The notes: generated by a model from the letters alone, not told the origin. Shown: positions 1-11,992, counted from the stretch's first letter. The stretch: 64,000 nt of DNA from Otatea glauca (GCA_036346275.1 CM070719.1:29344093-29408092); one strand, 5' to 3'. Program-made: numbers and translations.

Positions 1-296
1 TCACATTCTTTGATGTAACTAATTTTTATCCGTAATGGGATAATTATATTAGTTACACTCAAAAATGTGTTGACACGTGTGGAGGAATGTGTATGGTTAA
101 GATGGAATTTTGTCCTCTTTATTATATGAGGATAAAGATATCTTAACGTCACTTGAAGAAGACAAACTAAACTAAAGAATGTGATATCCTATAGTGTCTT
201 CTTGATATTATGCTTTTATCTTAGTCGGTAATTAGTTATATCAATTGTTTAGCCCTAGGTTTAAACATGGTGTTGAGATCTAGTAAGCAGAACTAT
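1..296. other. unassigned AT-rich left edge
   Basis: This is AT-rich DNA with no convincing ORF, RNA gene or terminal repeat. It ends at the putative left end of the small LTR element that starts at 297. I cannot tell whether it is host DNA or the remains of an older repeat. Confidence 0.5.
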
Positions 297-530
297 TGGG
301 TTGAATGCACTAGCCAGTTCACCCAAAAACTTAGACTGATAAGAAAAGATAGGCAATTCACTTATACTTCAATATTCCCCCTCATGTATAGACTCCCTCA
401 GACATAGGATTGGAATCGAAGTGGGCTACAATTATGGCTCTGATACCATATTAAGTTGCATGTGCCAACCAGTTCATGAAAGTAACTTAAACTGATAAAG
501 AAAGATGGACAATTTACTTATACTTCAACA
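297..530 (-). mobile_element. very small LTR retrotransposon, SMART/TRIM-like
   Basis: Two related segments of about 80-90 bp (297-388 and 449-530) share a core that includes ACTTATACTTCAA at their right ends. Between them lie only about 60 bp. On the minus strand that spacer begins with a 13-base match to the usual plant initiator-Met primer site (TGGTATCAGAGCC, 448 down to 436) and ends with a purine tract (GAGGGGGAATA, about 400-389) next to the second repeat. The order LTR, PBS, PPT, LTR in about 235 bp fits the SMART class of ultra-short LTR retrotransposons. The word GAACTAT occurs beside both ends, one base out of register on the right, so the TSD is not clean. It has no coding capacity. 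Confidence 0.6.
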
Positions 531-531
531 G

Positions 532-693
532 GAACTATATTAAGTTGTGCAGTCAAGTGTGAGTCAACACATGACAGGCAATCTGGAACTCGGTACCAAG
601 CCATACAATGCAGAACTATATTAAGTTGTGCAGTCAAGTGTGAGTCAACACATGACAGGCAATCTGGAGCTCGGTACCAAGCCATACAATGCA
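532..693. repeat. 81-bp tandem duplication, two copies
   Basis: Positions 532-612 and 613-693 are the same 81-bp sequence with about one visible difference (GGAACTCGG versus GGAGCTCGG). Both start with GAACTATATTAAG. The near identity implies a recent local duplication, immediately next to the small LTR element. The following 694-799 holds nothing I recognise. Confidence 0.85.
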
Positions 694-799
694 GAACACA
701 CGGGGATGAATCAGCGAGTGTGCGACGAAGGATCAGTGAAGACCGGGCAATTCAGCATTCCCAGCGTATCCTAATGTCCCAGGCCTAACTGCGAACAAC

Positions 800-3700
800 T
801 GTAACGTCCCAAAATTTGCTTTAATAATAATTTATTGGTTATTTGTGCATATTATATTATGATTTTCTGGAATTTATTGGATTTTTCTGGATTTATTTGA
901 ATTAATTTTAAATTAAGTATATGGATCTTTTGTCTAAAAACTATTTAGATTTATGCAAAGTTAAAATAAAGTTTTGTCAAAAATATTTTAGTTGAGTTCA
1001 GAATGCCTCAAAGTATTTTTGAGAATTTTCTTGGTTTTTTCCTGGTATGTTTATTGCCTAAAACCATTTAATCGAATTACCAGAATTATTGTAATTAATA
1101 AATTCGGAAAAAATCGTTTGAACAGTAACGAGCTGAGCCCAGTTACTGTGCGCGTGCATGCGGCCTGTTTGGCCTGGTTTCTAGAAGCCGAATGCCGACC
1201 GTTGGATCACAATTAAGCGGTGCGATCTAATCAGTGGGAGTTCAATTGGAAACCGTCAATCGCAGTGTGCGGCTTGGATTGCTTTGCGCCGATCTCATCT
1301 CAGCCGTGGATCAAGAAAAATGGACGGCTCCTCGTCGCCTTCCCTAAGACGTAATTGAACCGGACTCTCGTGCCGCCGTCGTGCTCGCCGTGAACTCGAG
1401 GATCAGTCCGTGTGGTTCATGGACTCTTGCGGCTTTATAAGGTGCGCATCGGGACTGCGACGAATCTGAGAACGGAAGTCCCAAGGTACCCGCATAGATT
1501 AGAGCGCCATTTTGCCGGAATCGAAGAACTTCATCGTGTGCCGCCGCAGAGGAGGAAGTATCAATTCGTTGGCGTTTATGAGAGATAAGGCCTAGGATTG
1601 GTACCGTTGGTTTCGTCATCGCGAGGCGCAACTGTTGCATGCATCAGTCGGGCCGGAAGCTCACCGAACCATCATCGCCGCGTGGGGTCCGTCGCCGCCG
1701 AAGAAGAGAGCCTCGTCACCATCGAACCAGTGCTGGGACTCAAGATCTGATCGCGTCATTGTGTTCGTTTCATCGAGGTGAATCCGTAAGTGCCCTTCGT
1801 TTTGGCCGCCGGTGACCATTGGACCGAGAGCGCCGCCGCCTTACGTGGACGAGGTCATCCGCTGCCATGTGTTTGCCACGAGACTGCTGCATCAGCACCA
1901 GATGCCGAGGTGTTGCACATGTGGCGTGTCGTGTAGGCGCTGCGGTGGCGTCGAATCGGCAGTGCGGGCCATGCGTGTTAGTGAACCAGATGCGTGTGGA
2001 CCGGGTGTACCATGGACCGATGAGGTTCGTGGACTAAGTCCATGGACCGAGGGACACGTGTCGCCATCTGGTCTGCTCGGGTTAGGGCTGACGTCAGCAT
2101 GACGCAATAAATCGGTTTTTCAATCTAAAAATAATTCAGTTATTTCAGATTTTCCAATTTCTGTATTTTTAGTATTTATTCAAACTTCAAAAGGCTATAA
2201 CTTTTGCATTTTAACTTGGATTTGAGTGATTCAAATTTATAAAAATTTGTGAAATTGAGATCTATTTAATGGTGAATTGTATTTGATATTTTGAGTTCAT
2301 TTGCTCTCTATTTTGGTATTTATTTACTTTTCTTCTTGGGTACGCGTAGACGTTGAATTGTGCGACGCTTCGGAGGAAGATCCGTCGACTCAAGATCAAG
2401 TACCAGAGCAAGACCAGAACCTATTCCAAGGCAAGTTGTGCATTGATCATGTTGAACCCATGTTTATACAAATGCTATATTGATTTACTTTATTGCATAG
2501 TACTTCAAGTATACGATTGTTTCAAATTAAATTGGGATTTAGTTAATCTACCATTTTAATCTATATATCCTACCTTGTCATTCGTATGCCATGATCTATT
2601 GTCACCTAGATTGGATCACTATAGTTGGTTGTTATTGAAATCAATATGGGATGGTTAGATCGTTATAGTTGCTTAGCCGTGCCACGTCATCATATGTACA
2701 TGAATCATCAATGATTAATCTTGACTAATGAAATATGGAACAATGATGTGAACTTGTGTGTCATATGAGATCACACAATGAGATTGAGTTGTAGTGGCGA
2801 GTCATGTCACGCAACGACGTTGATTTGTTGATGGCACGTGGTGCTTGGTAATCAACTTGGGTGATAATCATTTAGATTGGGGCAAGTGGCAAGGGGCGAG
2901 TATGCCAAGGTGGGCCCAATGGGCAGAGGGTATGTGGATGTCTTGCCTTGATCACTCCAAGGACTTAACCTTGCAAGCCTTTGACCTAAGTCGATCATGC
3001 AACCACATGTCTGGTATGAGACAGTCTAGCTGATTAATTTGCAATGTCTTAACTTTGGTACTATCTTGGTCGGTGTGAGTTCCCGAGTTATGGAGTAATT
3101 CACATGGCACAAGAGGGGGCTCTGGATGTGGTAACCAGTCCCACGAGTGTTGAAACCTTAGCGAGTGGTACCGGGATAAGCCAGAGCATTGTAAAGGCTT
3201 TGTCATGATTTCTCTGCCGGCACACCAAATGAAGTGTGCTATTGGCCAGGCACAAAGAGAATATCATGTCGTGTGGGTAAAGTGCATATAAATGGAAAAC
3301 TTGGTTGGGATGGCAGGATTGCCATATGGAAAGTTGGATCTTGATTTAGGAGTGGAAAACTTGGTTTACTTGAGAAATGCTGAATCTATCTATTATTGTT
3401 ATTTGTTTTACAGTCTTTACAATCTATTTATTGTACTTGTTCAAAAATGCTGCTTTGTTGCAAAATTGCCATGATAGCCTATCCTTTGAAATAAGCCTTG
3501 CATATAGTTATGTTAGAATTGCATTCTGTGCACAACTTGTTGAGTGCTTTATATACTCACCCTTGCCAACAACAACAACACCAGTTGAGGAGTGTGCATC
3601 AATGCTGGAGAAGAGGTTCCAGGAGGAGACGAATGCTTAGGGCGCAAGCCTTGTCAGTTGCCTGTGGTATACTGAGGGGTTGTCTATGTTTTCTTTTCGT

Positions 3701-3917
3701 TGCAGTTTAATATGTTATTCATTCTTGCGAGGCATAGTCATGTAAGTTGACCATAAGGTCATTCAACTAATAGTATATAATATATGATGTCTTTCATAAT
3801 GTTTTCGCTGTGTATGATTGTGATATTTACCGATGTTGAACCTGTGTGCACTAGCGTGATCCTGGACTAGTGAAGTATATACAGAGGGTCCGGATTTGCA
3901 TATTCGGTCCCGATGTA
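800..3917 (+). repeat. Tekay-1 5' LTR
   Basis: It begins TGTAACGTCCC and is colinear with 9255-11946. The right end, just before the PBS, has lost a clean CA. A TATA-like TTTATAAGG lies at about 1434, with GC-rich sequence downstream. A perfect donor-like GTAAGT is at 1786. The exon-like block 2350-2430 (see findings) lies in the transcribed half. ORFs of 60-98 codons inside the LTR are chance openings, apart from the exon-like block. Confidence 0.85.
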
Positions 3918-3918
3918 G

Positions 3919-3930
3919 TGGTATCGAGCC
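3919..3930 (+). promoter_or_regulatory. primer binding site of Tekay-1
   Basis: TGGTATCGAGCC is the initiator-Met-type site TGGTATCAGAGC with a one-base loss. It sits just 3' of the LTR, as expected. The sequence after it matches the Tekay-2 leader (CCCTAGATAGT in both). Confidence 0.7.
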
Positions 3931-4668
3931 ATCTTGTTCGTAGGCCTTGACCCTAGATAGTCTGGTCGTCTCTATAGGAACTTCAAAATTATTTTCTAAA
4001 GGAAAGAATTAACTTGGAAGAATAATATGTTCTTGACTTATCTTATTCTTCTATTCCTTCCCTCATCAGAATTTCTCTCTTTCCCCTGCTGAATTTCTTT
4101 CTCTCTCCCTTGCTGGATCGAGTTAAAAAGCTTACCTGAGTTGTCTTAGTAGTTTTACGATATACCACATCATAGAAGAAAGCATCAAGTGTTTGCTGTC
4201 AACCCTGAAGATTATGAAGGAAGGTATCATCGAGCTCAAGGAAGGAGTAGATCGATGAAGTGTTCCAGAGGCTAGAAGACCTACACTTCGAGTAGCCAGT
4301 TGAGACTCATGTGTGGGAGTCATGTCTGCTTAAGATAGAAGTGTTACCCCTGTAGGCGGTAGTTTTGTGTGTATAGGTTGAATTGGGTCTTACCTGATTG
4401 CTGAGTGTGTAGTATGTGTTGCAGAGCTTTTAGGCTTATATAAGCAACCATACCAAGTTATTAATATTGTTTACTTAAGTTATTGGGTTAAATCTATCTC
4501 CCCTGCTTTAAGATTCCTGCTTCTTACCTATGCTATTTCCCTCTTCCCTAACCCAGTGAAGCAATCAAGCAGCTGGTTCGGATTCGTGGAAGCAACATAA
4601 TCAGTGGGAGCGAAAATCAATCCAAGGAGAATCTCAATAATGGATTAGTTCTTCAACCGTCAGTACAG

Positions 4669-6015
4669 ATGGATATGCAGAGTTTCAGAGAGTTCTTGAC
4701 TATTCAAACTCAGTTGATGCATGCAATGATGAAGCAAACGCAGAATATGACCAATCAAGCCAATGTCAACAGAGTGTCCCAAGCTGTCACCAATGATTTC
4801 CGTTCCTACTCAAGGTTATCAGAATTCATAAGGACTCGTCCGCCGACGTTTTCAGGAAATGTGTTACCTTCGAAAGCGGATGATTGGCTCAAGACCATTG
4901 AGAGGAAGCTGCTCATTGCTCAGTGTAAAGGTGCTGAGAAAGTCATGTATGCTTCTTATCAGTTGCAAGGAATTGCTGCAGAATGGTGGAAGAAATATTG
5001 TGTTGTTCATGAAGCCCCGCGGAATATCACTTGGAATGAATTTGTTGTCGCTTTTCGTAATCTCTTTGCCCCACCTGGAGATAGTATGGTCACGGAAAAT
5101 ACGGAGCATAGTACTAGCCCTGCACCTTGTACGACATCTAAGCGTTGCTCTCTGAAGTGCTGTCAACCAAACAAGTCAGAAGATCGTGCGTGCATTCGTT
5201 GTGGAGAAATAGGACATACCGCTGACGAGCATGCGATTAATTGCTCCAGCTGTGAAGGAAGTCATTCTCTTAGAGAATGTCCTATGAATGACATCACATG
5301 TTACCTTTGTGAAGGTCGAGATCATGGCCCAGCTCAATTTCCCTTGGATCCAATAGTTACTGCTGTAATTCAGCATCAGCAAAAGAATCTTCGAGCCATA
5401 GTTGCTCAAGAGTTGTCAAGAAGAGGCGGAACGTCAGATGCAAAAGTGGTGCCGCTTGAAGAGCTAAATACGCAATACCTTAATCCTGTTGGCCCTCATC
5501 AAGAAAGAAGTAATTGGCAGTCACCAACAACATGTTTCCTGTGTGATGAAGAAGGTCATTGGGCTAGGGAATGCACTACGAAGCAACCAGCTCTGACGTA
5601 GCAAGAAGACAACAATGTACATGTAGCTGCACAGCAGCGAACACGGGTGTGTTACAACTGTCACAAGGAAGGCCATTATGCTAATCGATGCCCACAGAGA
5701 AGACAATCATTGTCTGCGGCCATGGATGTTCCAGAAGTTACCTCAATCAAGTTCATAACGCCAAACGAGAGCACTAAGGTTGCAAGAGAAGTTTGTACAG
5801 AGAATTAATTGAAGAAGAGGCATCTGCACGAAGACACTGCCCTGGTCGATGAATGCTCAGGGAAGAGAGGTGACCCTATGCTTTGTTATACCTGCCACAA
5901 GCCTCGGCATTTTGCTAACAATTGCCCTCATAAGAAAGTGACCACACCAGTTCAAGTCAATCTCAATTCTGTTTTAGTCAAAACTTCAGTGCCAACGCCA
6001 ATCGAGGAAGTTTAG
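4669..6015 (+). pseudogene. gag: Tekay-1 gag with several CCHC zinc knuckles
   Basis: This would be the structural protein forming the retrotransposon capsid and binding its RNA. From the ATG at 4669 one frame runs 449 codons to 6015, with in-frame stops at 5599 and 5806. Residues about 50-135 are the Tekay capsid core (TRPPTFSGN, DDWL, AAEWWKKY). From about residue 150 it departs from the Tekay-2 gag, which continues with a capsid C-terminal part. Here there is instead a Cys/His-rich stretch: degenerate knuckles at 175-188 and 192-204, CYLC at 211, and full CX2CX4HX4C knuckles at 289-302, at about 5650-5691 and at about 5881-5922. Three good knuckles plus degenerate ones is more than the single one in Tekay-2. 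The fusion may be ancestral to a subfamily or local. The two stops make it non-functional. Confidence 0.8.
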
Positions 6016-6039
6016 ATCGAAGATTTATCCTATGCAAGT

Positions 6040-7735
6040 GTCATGCCCTCGTTTGTAAAGGAAAGGTTTCCAGTGATGAATTCCCTGTAAAGATTTTTCT
6101 TGCCTAAATAAATAAAGTAAAGATGGTTGAGATGTTGGTATGTGAAGTGTTGGAATAAAGCATTAATGGTAAATGAAGAGTCTGATGTTTCTGAGTATTC
6201 ATCTGTGTTGATGGTTCACCTGAAGATGTTGTGTGTGCTATGATGGTCAGTTCAGTGGTGTTTGCAAAGCTTGTCAGCCCGGAGGAATTGTCGTTGTTAG
6301 AAAATATAGTATGCTTGATCTAACCTAGAATGTTATGGAGTTAAGCTGCTTATTGTCAAAGAAAAGTTCCTAGTGAATGGTATTGGATATCAGACCCGAG
6401 ATGCTACTCCTAAAATGAATTGTTCGTCTGGACATAAGGTTGTCATGGAGTTTGGTCGAAGAATTGTGTCAGCTAAAGGCCCTGAAAGCGGGAAAATGGA
6501 ATTTCAAGCGACTGCAGAACTTGGTGGTCAGTTGATGGTTGATAGGTTGGAATCTGTTAGCTTGGAAGATGTGCCAGTTGTTAGGGAATATCCAAATGTG
6601 TTTGCTAAGAATCTTCTTGGTATGCCACCAGATTGAGAAATCAAGTTTGTTATGAAGTCAGTGCATGGTACAATGCCAAAAGCAAAGAGACCTTGTCGAA
6701 TGCCTACAGATGAGCTAGTTGAGATGAAGAAGTAAATCGAAGAGTTGCTAGAGAAATGTTTTGCCAGAATCAGTTTGTCACCACAGGAAGTGCCTATTCT
6801 GTTTGAGAGATAGGAGCTTAAGGATATGTATCGACCATCGGGCATTTAATGAAGTGGCGATTAAAGAATAAGTAACGTCGCCCAAGATCAATGATTGTTT
6901 GATCAGTTAAGAGAAGCTGGAATCTTCTCAAAGATAGATCTTCAATCGAGTTATCATCAGTTAAGAATTCGTGCAGAGAATGTTCTTAGGTCAAAGTTTT
7001 CTACGCAATATGGACAGTATGAGTTTACAGTAGTGTCTGCTAGAATGATCAATGCCATTACATAATTTATGAACATGACGAATGGAGTTCCATGGAAAAT
7101 TTGGTCAAGCTGTTATGGTGTATAGGTGGGATGTATTTGTTTACTTCAAGTCAAAAGGAAAGTATGCAGAACATTTGGGATTAGTCTTGGAAAGGTTGTT
7201 AGACCAATGGATGTATGCCAAGTTTAGCAAATGTGACTTTTGGAAAGAGAAAGTTGAATTTCTTGCCATGAGATGACTGCTAAAGGAGTTACCGTTGATC
7301 CAACCAAAAGCGATGTTACGTGGGAGCAACCGAGATCGCTTAGGCAATTAGGAGAAGAAGTTTGCATGGACGCCGCAGTGCGAAAAGAGTTTTCTGTGAT
7401 TGAGGAAACGTTTGACGATAGCACCTGTCTTAGTGTTGCCAGATGTGCAAACGCAGTTTTGATATATACTATGATGCCTCAAGACAAGATCTTGGATGTG
7501 TGTTAATGTAGAAAGGCAAAGTTGTTGCCTATGCGTCAGGACAGTTGAGGCCACATGAAGAGAACTATGCTACGCATGAATTGGGAATTGCTACCGTGGT
7601 GCATGCTTTGAAGTTATTGCGTCATTATCTCATTGGAAATATGTACAAATCACAAGAGTTAAGATACATCTTTTCTCAGTCAACTTTCAGTTGAGGTAGA
7701 GGAGATGGCAGAAGTCAATCAAGTATTAAAATGTT
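6040..7735 (+). pseudogene. pol: Tekay-1 protease, reverse transcriptase and RNase H, decayed
   Basis: Segments in all three frames match the Tekay-2 pol: the end of protease and linker (6373-6636, EFGRRIV, DVPVVREYPNVF), the RT fingers (MPTDELVEMKK near 6700), IFSKIDLQSSYHQL near 6920, a damaged stretch where the FIDDILVYS catalytic motif should be (about 7120), and RNase H remnants (about 7430-7735). The RT-RNH join near 7335 lacks the segment covering GMAGYYRRF. Numerous stops and indels rule out activity. The protease active site is not recognisable. Confidence 0.8.
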
Positions 7736-7739
7736 AGAA

Positions 7740-9254
7740 TTTATTGTTATCCTGTGATCAATCGAAATTATGCAGGGAGTTTCAAAAGTTGAAATTAGAA
7801 GTGGTCTTGCAAGGATTTGTAACTGCTTTGGAAGAGAAGCCAACGCTTAAGGATCAGATCAGAGATGGTCAAAAGGTTGATGATAAAATCAGCAGAATCA
7901 AGTCAAAGAATGATGAAGGCTTAGTTGAGGATTTTACTGCGAGTGAATAAGGTACCATGTGGTTTAAAGGTACGATATGTGCACCGAAAAAGAAGGAGCT
8001 TAAGAAGTTGATTCTTGAGGAAACGCATGATTCCGTGTATTCGACTCATCCAGAAGGTGCTGAAATGTATTAAGATCTATGGAAAAGGATTGGTGGCCTA
8101 AGATCAAGTGTAAGGTTGCTAAATATGCTGTTATAAGTGTTGTATGTCAGCAAGTGAAGGCAGTTCACTAGAGACATGTTGATTGCTACAGTCGTTGCAA
8201 ATTTCGAAGTGAAAGTACGAGGCAATCCAGTAATAAGACCCAAAGCGTTGAGAATTGCCGAGAACCCAAAAGGGATATGGCTCCGTTTGGGTCATCGTTG
8301 ATCGTTTGGCCGAAGTTGCCCATTTCACACTAGTTAAGACTACCTATTCAGGAGATCAGTTGGTAGGACTATTTATAATGGTGTGATTGCATGGTATGTC
8401 TAAAGAAGATTGTGTCAGATAGAGGTACCCAATTTATTTCGAGATTTTGAAGTAAGCTGCATGAAGCTATGGGAACCCATCCAAATTTTAGCACAGCGTA
8501 TCATCCGCAGACAGATGGTCAGACGGAAAGAGTTAATCAAATTCTTGAGGATATGCTAAATGCTTGTGCTTTAGCTTATGCTACTTCGTGGGATAAATGT
8601 TTACCGTATGCAGGAGTTAGCTATAACAACAGTTATCAGGCTAGTTTGCAAATGTCACCATTTGAGGTTTTATATGGACGTGCCTGTCGTATTCTGTTGA
8701 ATTGGAATGAGACTGGAGGTCATATGGTATTTGGACCTGATATCCTCAAGGAAGCCGAAGAGCGAGTTGCTATAATTAGAGAGAGGTTGAAGGTAGCGCA
8801 GTCAAGGCAAAAGAGCTACGCTGATAACCGTCTTCAAGATTTGAGGTTCGAGCCAAATGATTTTGTGTATCTCAGTGTTAGCCCTCTTAAAGGTGTCAAA
8901 AGGTTTCGCGCTAAAGGGATACTTGCCCCTAGATATGTTGGTCCATTCAAGATTCTGAGCCGTCGAGGAGAGGTAGCTTATCAGTTAGAATTGCTCAGTC
9001 CTTGGCAGGAGTGCATGACATGTTTCATGTGTCGCAACTCAAGAAATGTCTTAGGGTGCCAACAGAGCAAACCCCGTTGGATACAATAGAGCTGCAGGAA
9101 GATTTGACTTATAAGGAGCAGCCAGTCAGAATTTTGGATGTTATGGAACGCAAGACCAGGAACAAGTCTATCTGCTTTTGCAGAGTTTAGTGGAGCAATC
9201 ATTCCAAAAGTGAAGCAACTTGGGAGCGTGAAAAGGATATGAAGCCGGAATTTC
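7740..9254 (+). pseudogene. pol: Tekay-1 integrase and chromodomain, decayed
   Basis: Integrase would insert the cDNA, and the chromodomain would guide it to chromatin. The N-terminal zinc-binding part and the first catalytic Asp region (7950-8440) are broken by stops and shifts. From 8469 an open stretch of 206 codons keeps the third catalytic region (TDGQTERVNQILEDML) and the C-terminal LAPRYVGPFKIL part. A shift near 8990 moves the chromodomain into the next frame (9002-9190), which ends at a TAG. The coding 3' end is joined directly to the LTR by a deletion at about 9255 (see findings). Confidence 0.8.
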
Positions 9255-11946
9255 CCAAAATTTGTTTTAATAATAATTTATTGGTTATTTGTGTATTTTA
9301 TGATTTTTTGGAATTTATTGGATTTTTTTGGATTTATTTGAATTAATTTTAAATTAAGTATATGGATATTTTGTTTAAAAACTATTTGGATTTATGCAAA
9401 GTTAAAATAAAGTTTTGTCAAAAATATTTTAGTTGAGTTCAGAATGCCTCAAAGTATTTTTGAGAATTTTCTTGGTTTTTTCCTGGTATGTTTATTGCCT
9501 AAAACCATTTAATCGAATTATCAGAATTATTTTAATTAATAAATTCGGGAAAAATCGTTTGAACAGTAATGGGCCGAGCCCAGTTACTGTGCGAGTGCAT
9601 GTGGCCTGTTTGGCCTGGTTTCTAGAAGCCGAATGCCGACCGTTGGATAACAATTAAGCGGTGCAGATCTAATCAGTGGGAGTTCAATTGGAAACCGTCA
9701 ATCGCAGTGTGCGCCTTGGATTGCTTTGCGTCGATCTCATCTCAGCCGTGGATCAAGGAAAATGGACGACTCCTCGTCGTCTTCCCCAAGACGTAATCGA
9801 ACCGGACTCTCGTGCCACCGCCGTGCTCACCGTGAACTCGAGGATCAGTCCGTGTGGTTCATGGACTCTTGCGGCTTTATAAGGTGCGCATCGGGACCAC
9901 GACGAATCTGAGAACGGAAGCCCCAAGGTACCCGCATAGATTAGAGCGCCGTTTTGCGGGAATCGAAGAACTTCATCGTGTGCCGCCGCAGAGGTGGAAG
10001 TATCGATTCGTTACCGTTTATGAGAGATAAGGCCTAAGATTGGTACCGTTGGTTTCGTCATCGCGAGGCACATCTGTTGCATGCATCAGCCATGCCGGAA
10101 GCTCACCGAACCATCATCGCCGCGAGGGGTCCGTCGTCGCCGAAGAAGAGAGCATCATCGCCGTTGAACCAGTGCTGGGACTCAAGATCTGATCACGTCA
10201 TTTTTTCATTTCATCGAGGTGAATCCGTAAGTGCCCTTTGTTTTCGCCACCGGTGACCGTTGGACCGAGAGCGCCACCGCCTTACGTGGATGAGGTCTTC
10301 CGCTGCCATGTGTCTGCCACGAGACTGCTGCGTCAGCACCAGATGCTGAGGTGTTGCACATGTGGCGTGTTGCGTAGGCGCTGCGGTGGCGTGGAATCAG
10401 CAGTGCGGGCCGTGCGTGTAAGTGAACCAGATGCGTGTGGACCGGGTGCACCATGGACCGATGAGGTTCGTGGACTAAGTCCATGGATCGAGGTACACGT
10501 GTCGCCATCTAGTCCGCTCATGTTAGGGCTGACGTCAGCATGACGCAACAATTCGGTTTTTCAATCTAAAAATAATTCAGTTAATTCTGATTTTCCAATT
10601 TCTGTATTTTCAGTATTTATTCAAACTTCAAAACACTATAACTTTTGCATTTTAACTCGGATTTGTGTTATTCAAATTTCTAAAAATTTGTAAAATTGAG
10701 ATCTATTTAATGTTGAATTTTATTTGATTTTTTGAGTTCATTTGATCTCTATTTCGGTATTTATTTGCTTTTCTTCTTGGGTACGCGTAGACGTTGAATT
10801 GTGCGACGCTTCGGAGGAAGATCCGTCGACTCAAGATCAAGTACCAGAGCAAGACCAGAACCTATTCCAAGGCAAGTTGTGCTTTGATCATGTTGAACCC
10901 ATGTTTATACAAATGCTATATTGTTTTACTTTATTGCATAGTATTTCAAGTATACGATTGTTTCAAATTAAATTGGGATTTAGTTAATCTACCAATTTAA
11001 TCTATATATCCTACCTTGTCATTTGTATGCTTGATCTATTGTCACCTAGATTGGATCACTATAGTTGGTTGTTATTGAAACCAACATGGGATGGTTAGAT
11101 CGTTATAGTTGCTTAGCCGTGCCACGTCATCATATGTACATGAATCATAAATGATTAAGCTTGACTAATGAAATATGGAACAATGATGTGAACTTGTGTG
11201 TCTTGTGAGGTCACACAATGAGATTGTGTTGTAGTGGCGAGTCATGTCACGCAATGACGTTGATTTGTTGATGGCACGTGTTGCATGGTAATCAACTTGG
11301 GTGATAATCATTTAGATTGGGGCAAGTGGCAAGGGGCAAGTATGCCAAGGTGGGCCCAATGGGCAGAGGGTATGTGGATGTCTTGCCTTGATCACTCTAA
11401 GGACTTAACCTTGCAAGCCTTTGACCTGAGTCGATCATGCAACCACATGTCTGGTATTGGACAGCCTAGCTGATTAATTTGCAATGTCTTAACTTTGGTA
11501 CTATCTTGGTCGGTGTGAGTTCCCAGTTATGGAGTAATTCACATGGCGCAAGAGGGGGGCCCTGGATGTGGTAACCAGTCCCACCAGTCTTGAAACCTTA
11601 GCGGGTGGTACCGGGATAAGCCAGAGCATTGTAAAGGCTTTGTCATGATTTCTCTGCTGGCACACCAAAGGAAGTGTGCTAATAGCCAGGCGCAAAGAGA
11701 ATATCATGTTGTGTGGGTGAAGTGCATAACCTCTGCAGAGTGTGAACCTATTCGAATAGCCGTGCTCGCAGTATTGAGCAATGCTCGAGAATTACAGTTA
11801 AGGGTTAGTTTAATTAAATGGAAAACTTGGTTGGGATGGCAGGATTGCCATATGGACGGTTGGAACTTGATTTAGGAGTGGAAAACTTGGTTTTCTTGAG
11901 AAATGCTGAATCTATCTATTATTGTTATATGTTTTACAGTCTTTAC
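9255..11946 (+). repeat. Tekay-1 3' LTR, missing both ends
   Basis: It is colinear with the 5' LTR from its first bases to TTTTACAGTCTTTAC, then stops. The TG start and the purine tract are lost in a deletion, and the right part (from about 3430 of the 5' LTR onward) is absent. The donor-like GTAAGT (about 10226) and the exon-like block (10791-10871) are both present. Confidence 0.85.
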
Positions 11947-11992
11947 GTGACTCGCCGAAAAAACTTCCCGCATTTTCTCCTTTTTTACCCCC

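Larger units (their letters stand above)
800..11946 (+). mobile_element. Tekay-1, degenerate Ty3/gypsy chromovirus with truncated 3' LTR
   Basis: A long 5' LTR (800-3917), a PBS, a gag with zinc knuckles, a decayed pol in the order PR-RT-RNH-INT, and a 3' LTR (about 9255-11946) make this a Tekay/Del-lineage element. Its proteins align by eye along their length with those of Tekay-2 at 15408-27624. The 3' LTR stops at 11946, about 800 bp short of the 5' LTR end, so no TSD can be tested. Pol carries many stops and frameshifts and is not functional. The 5' LTR lacks about 87 bp near 3290 that the 3' LTR keeps, so the two LTRs have diverged and the insertion is old. Confidence 0.9.
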
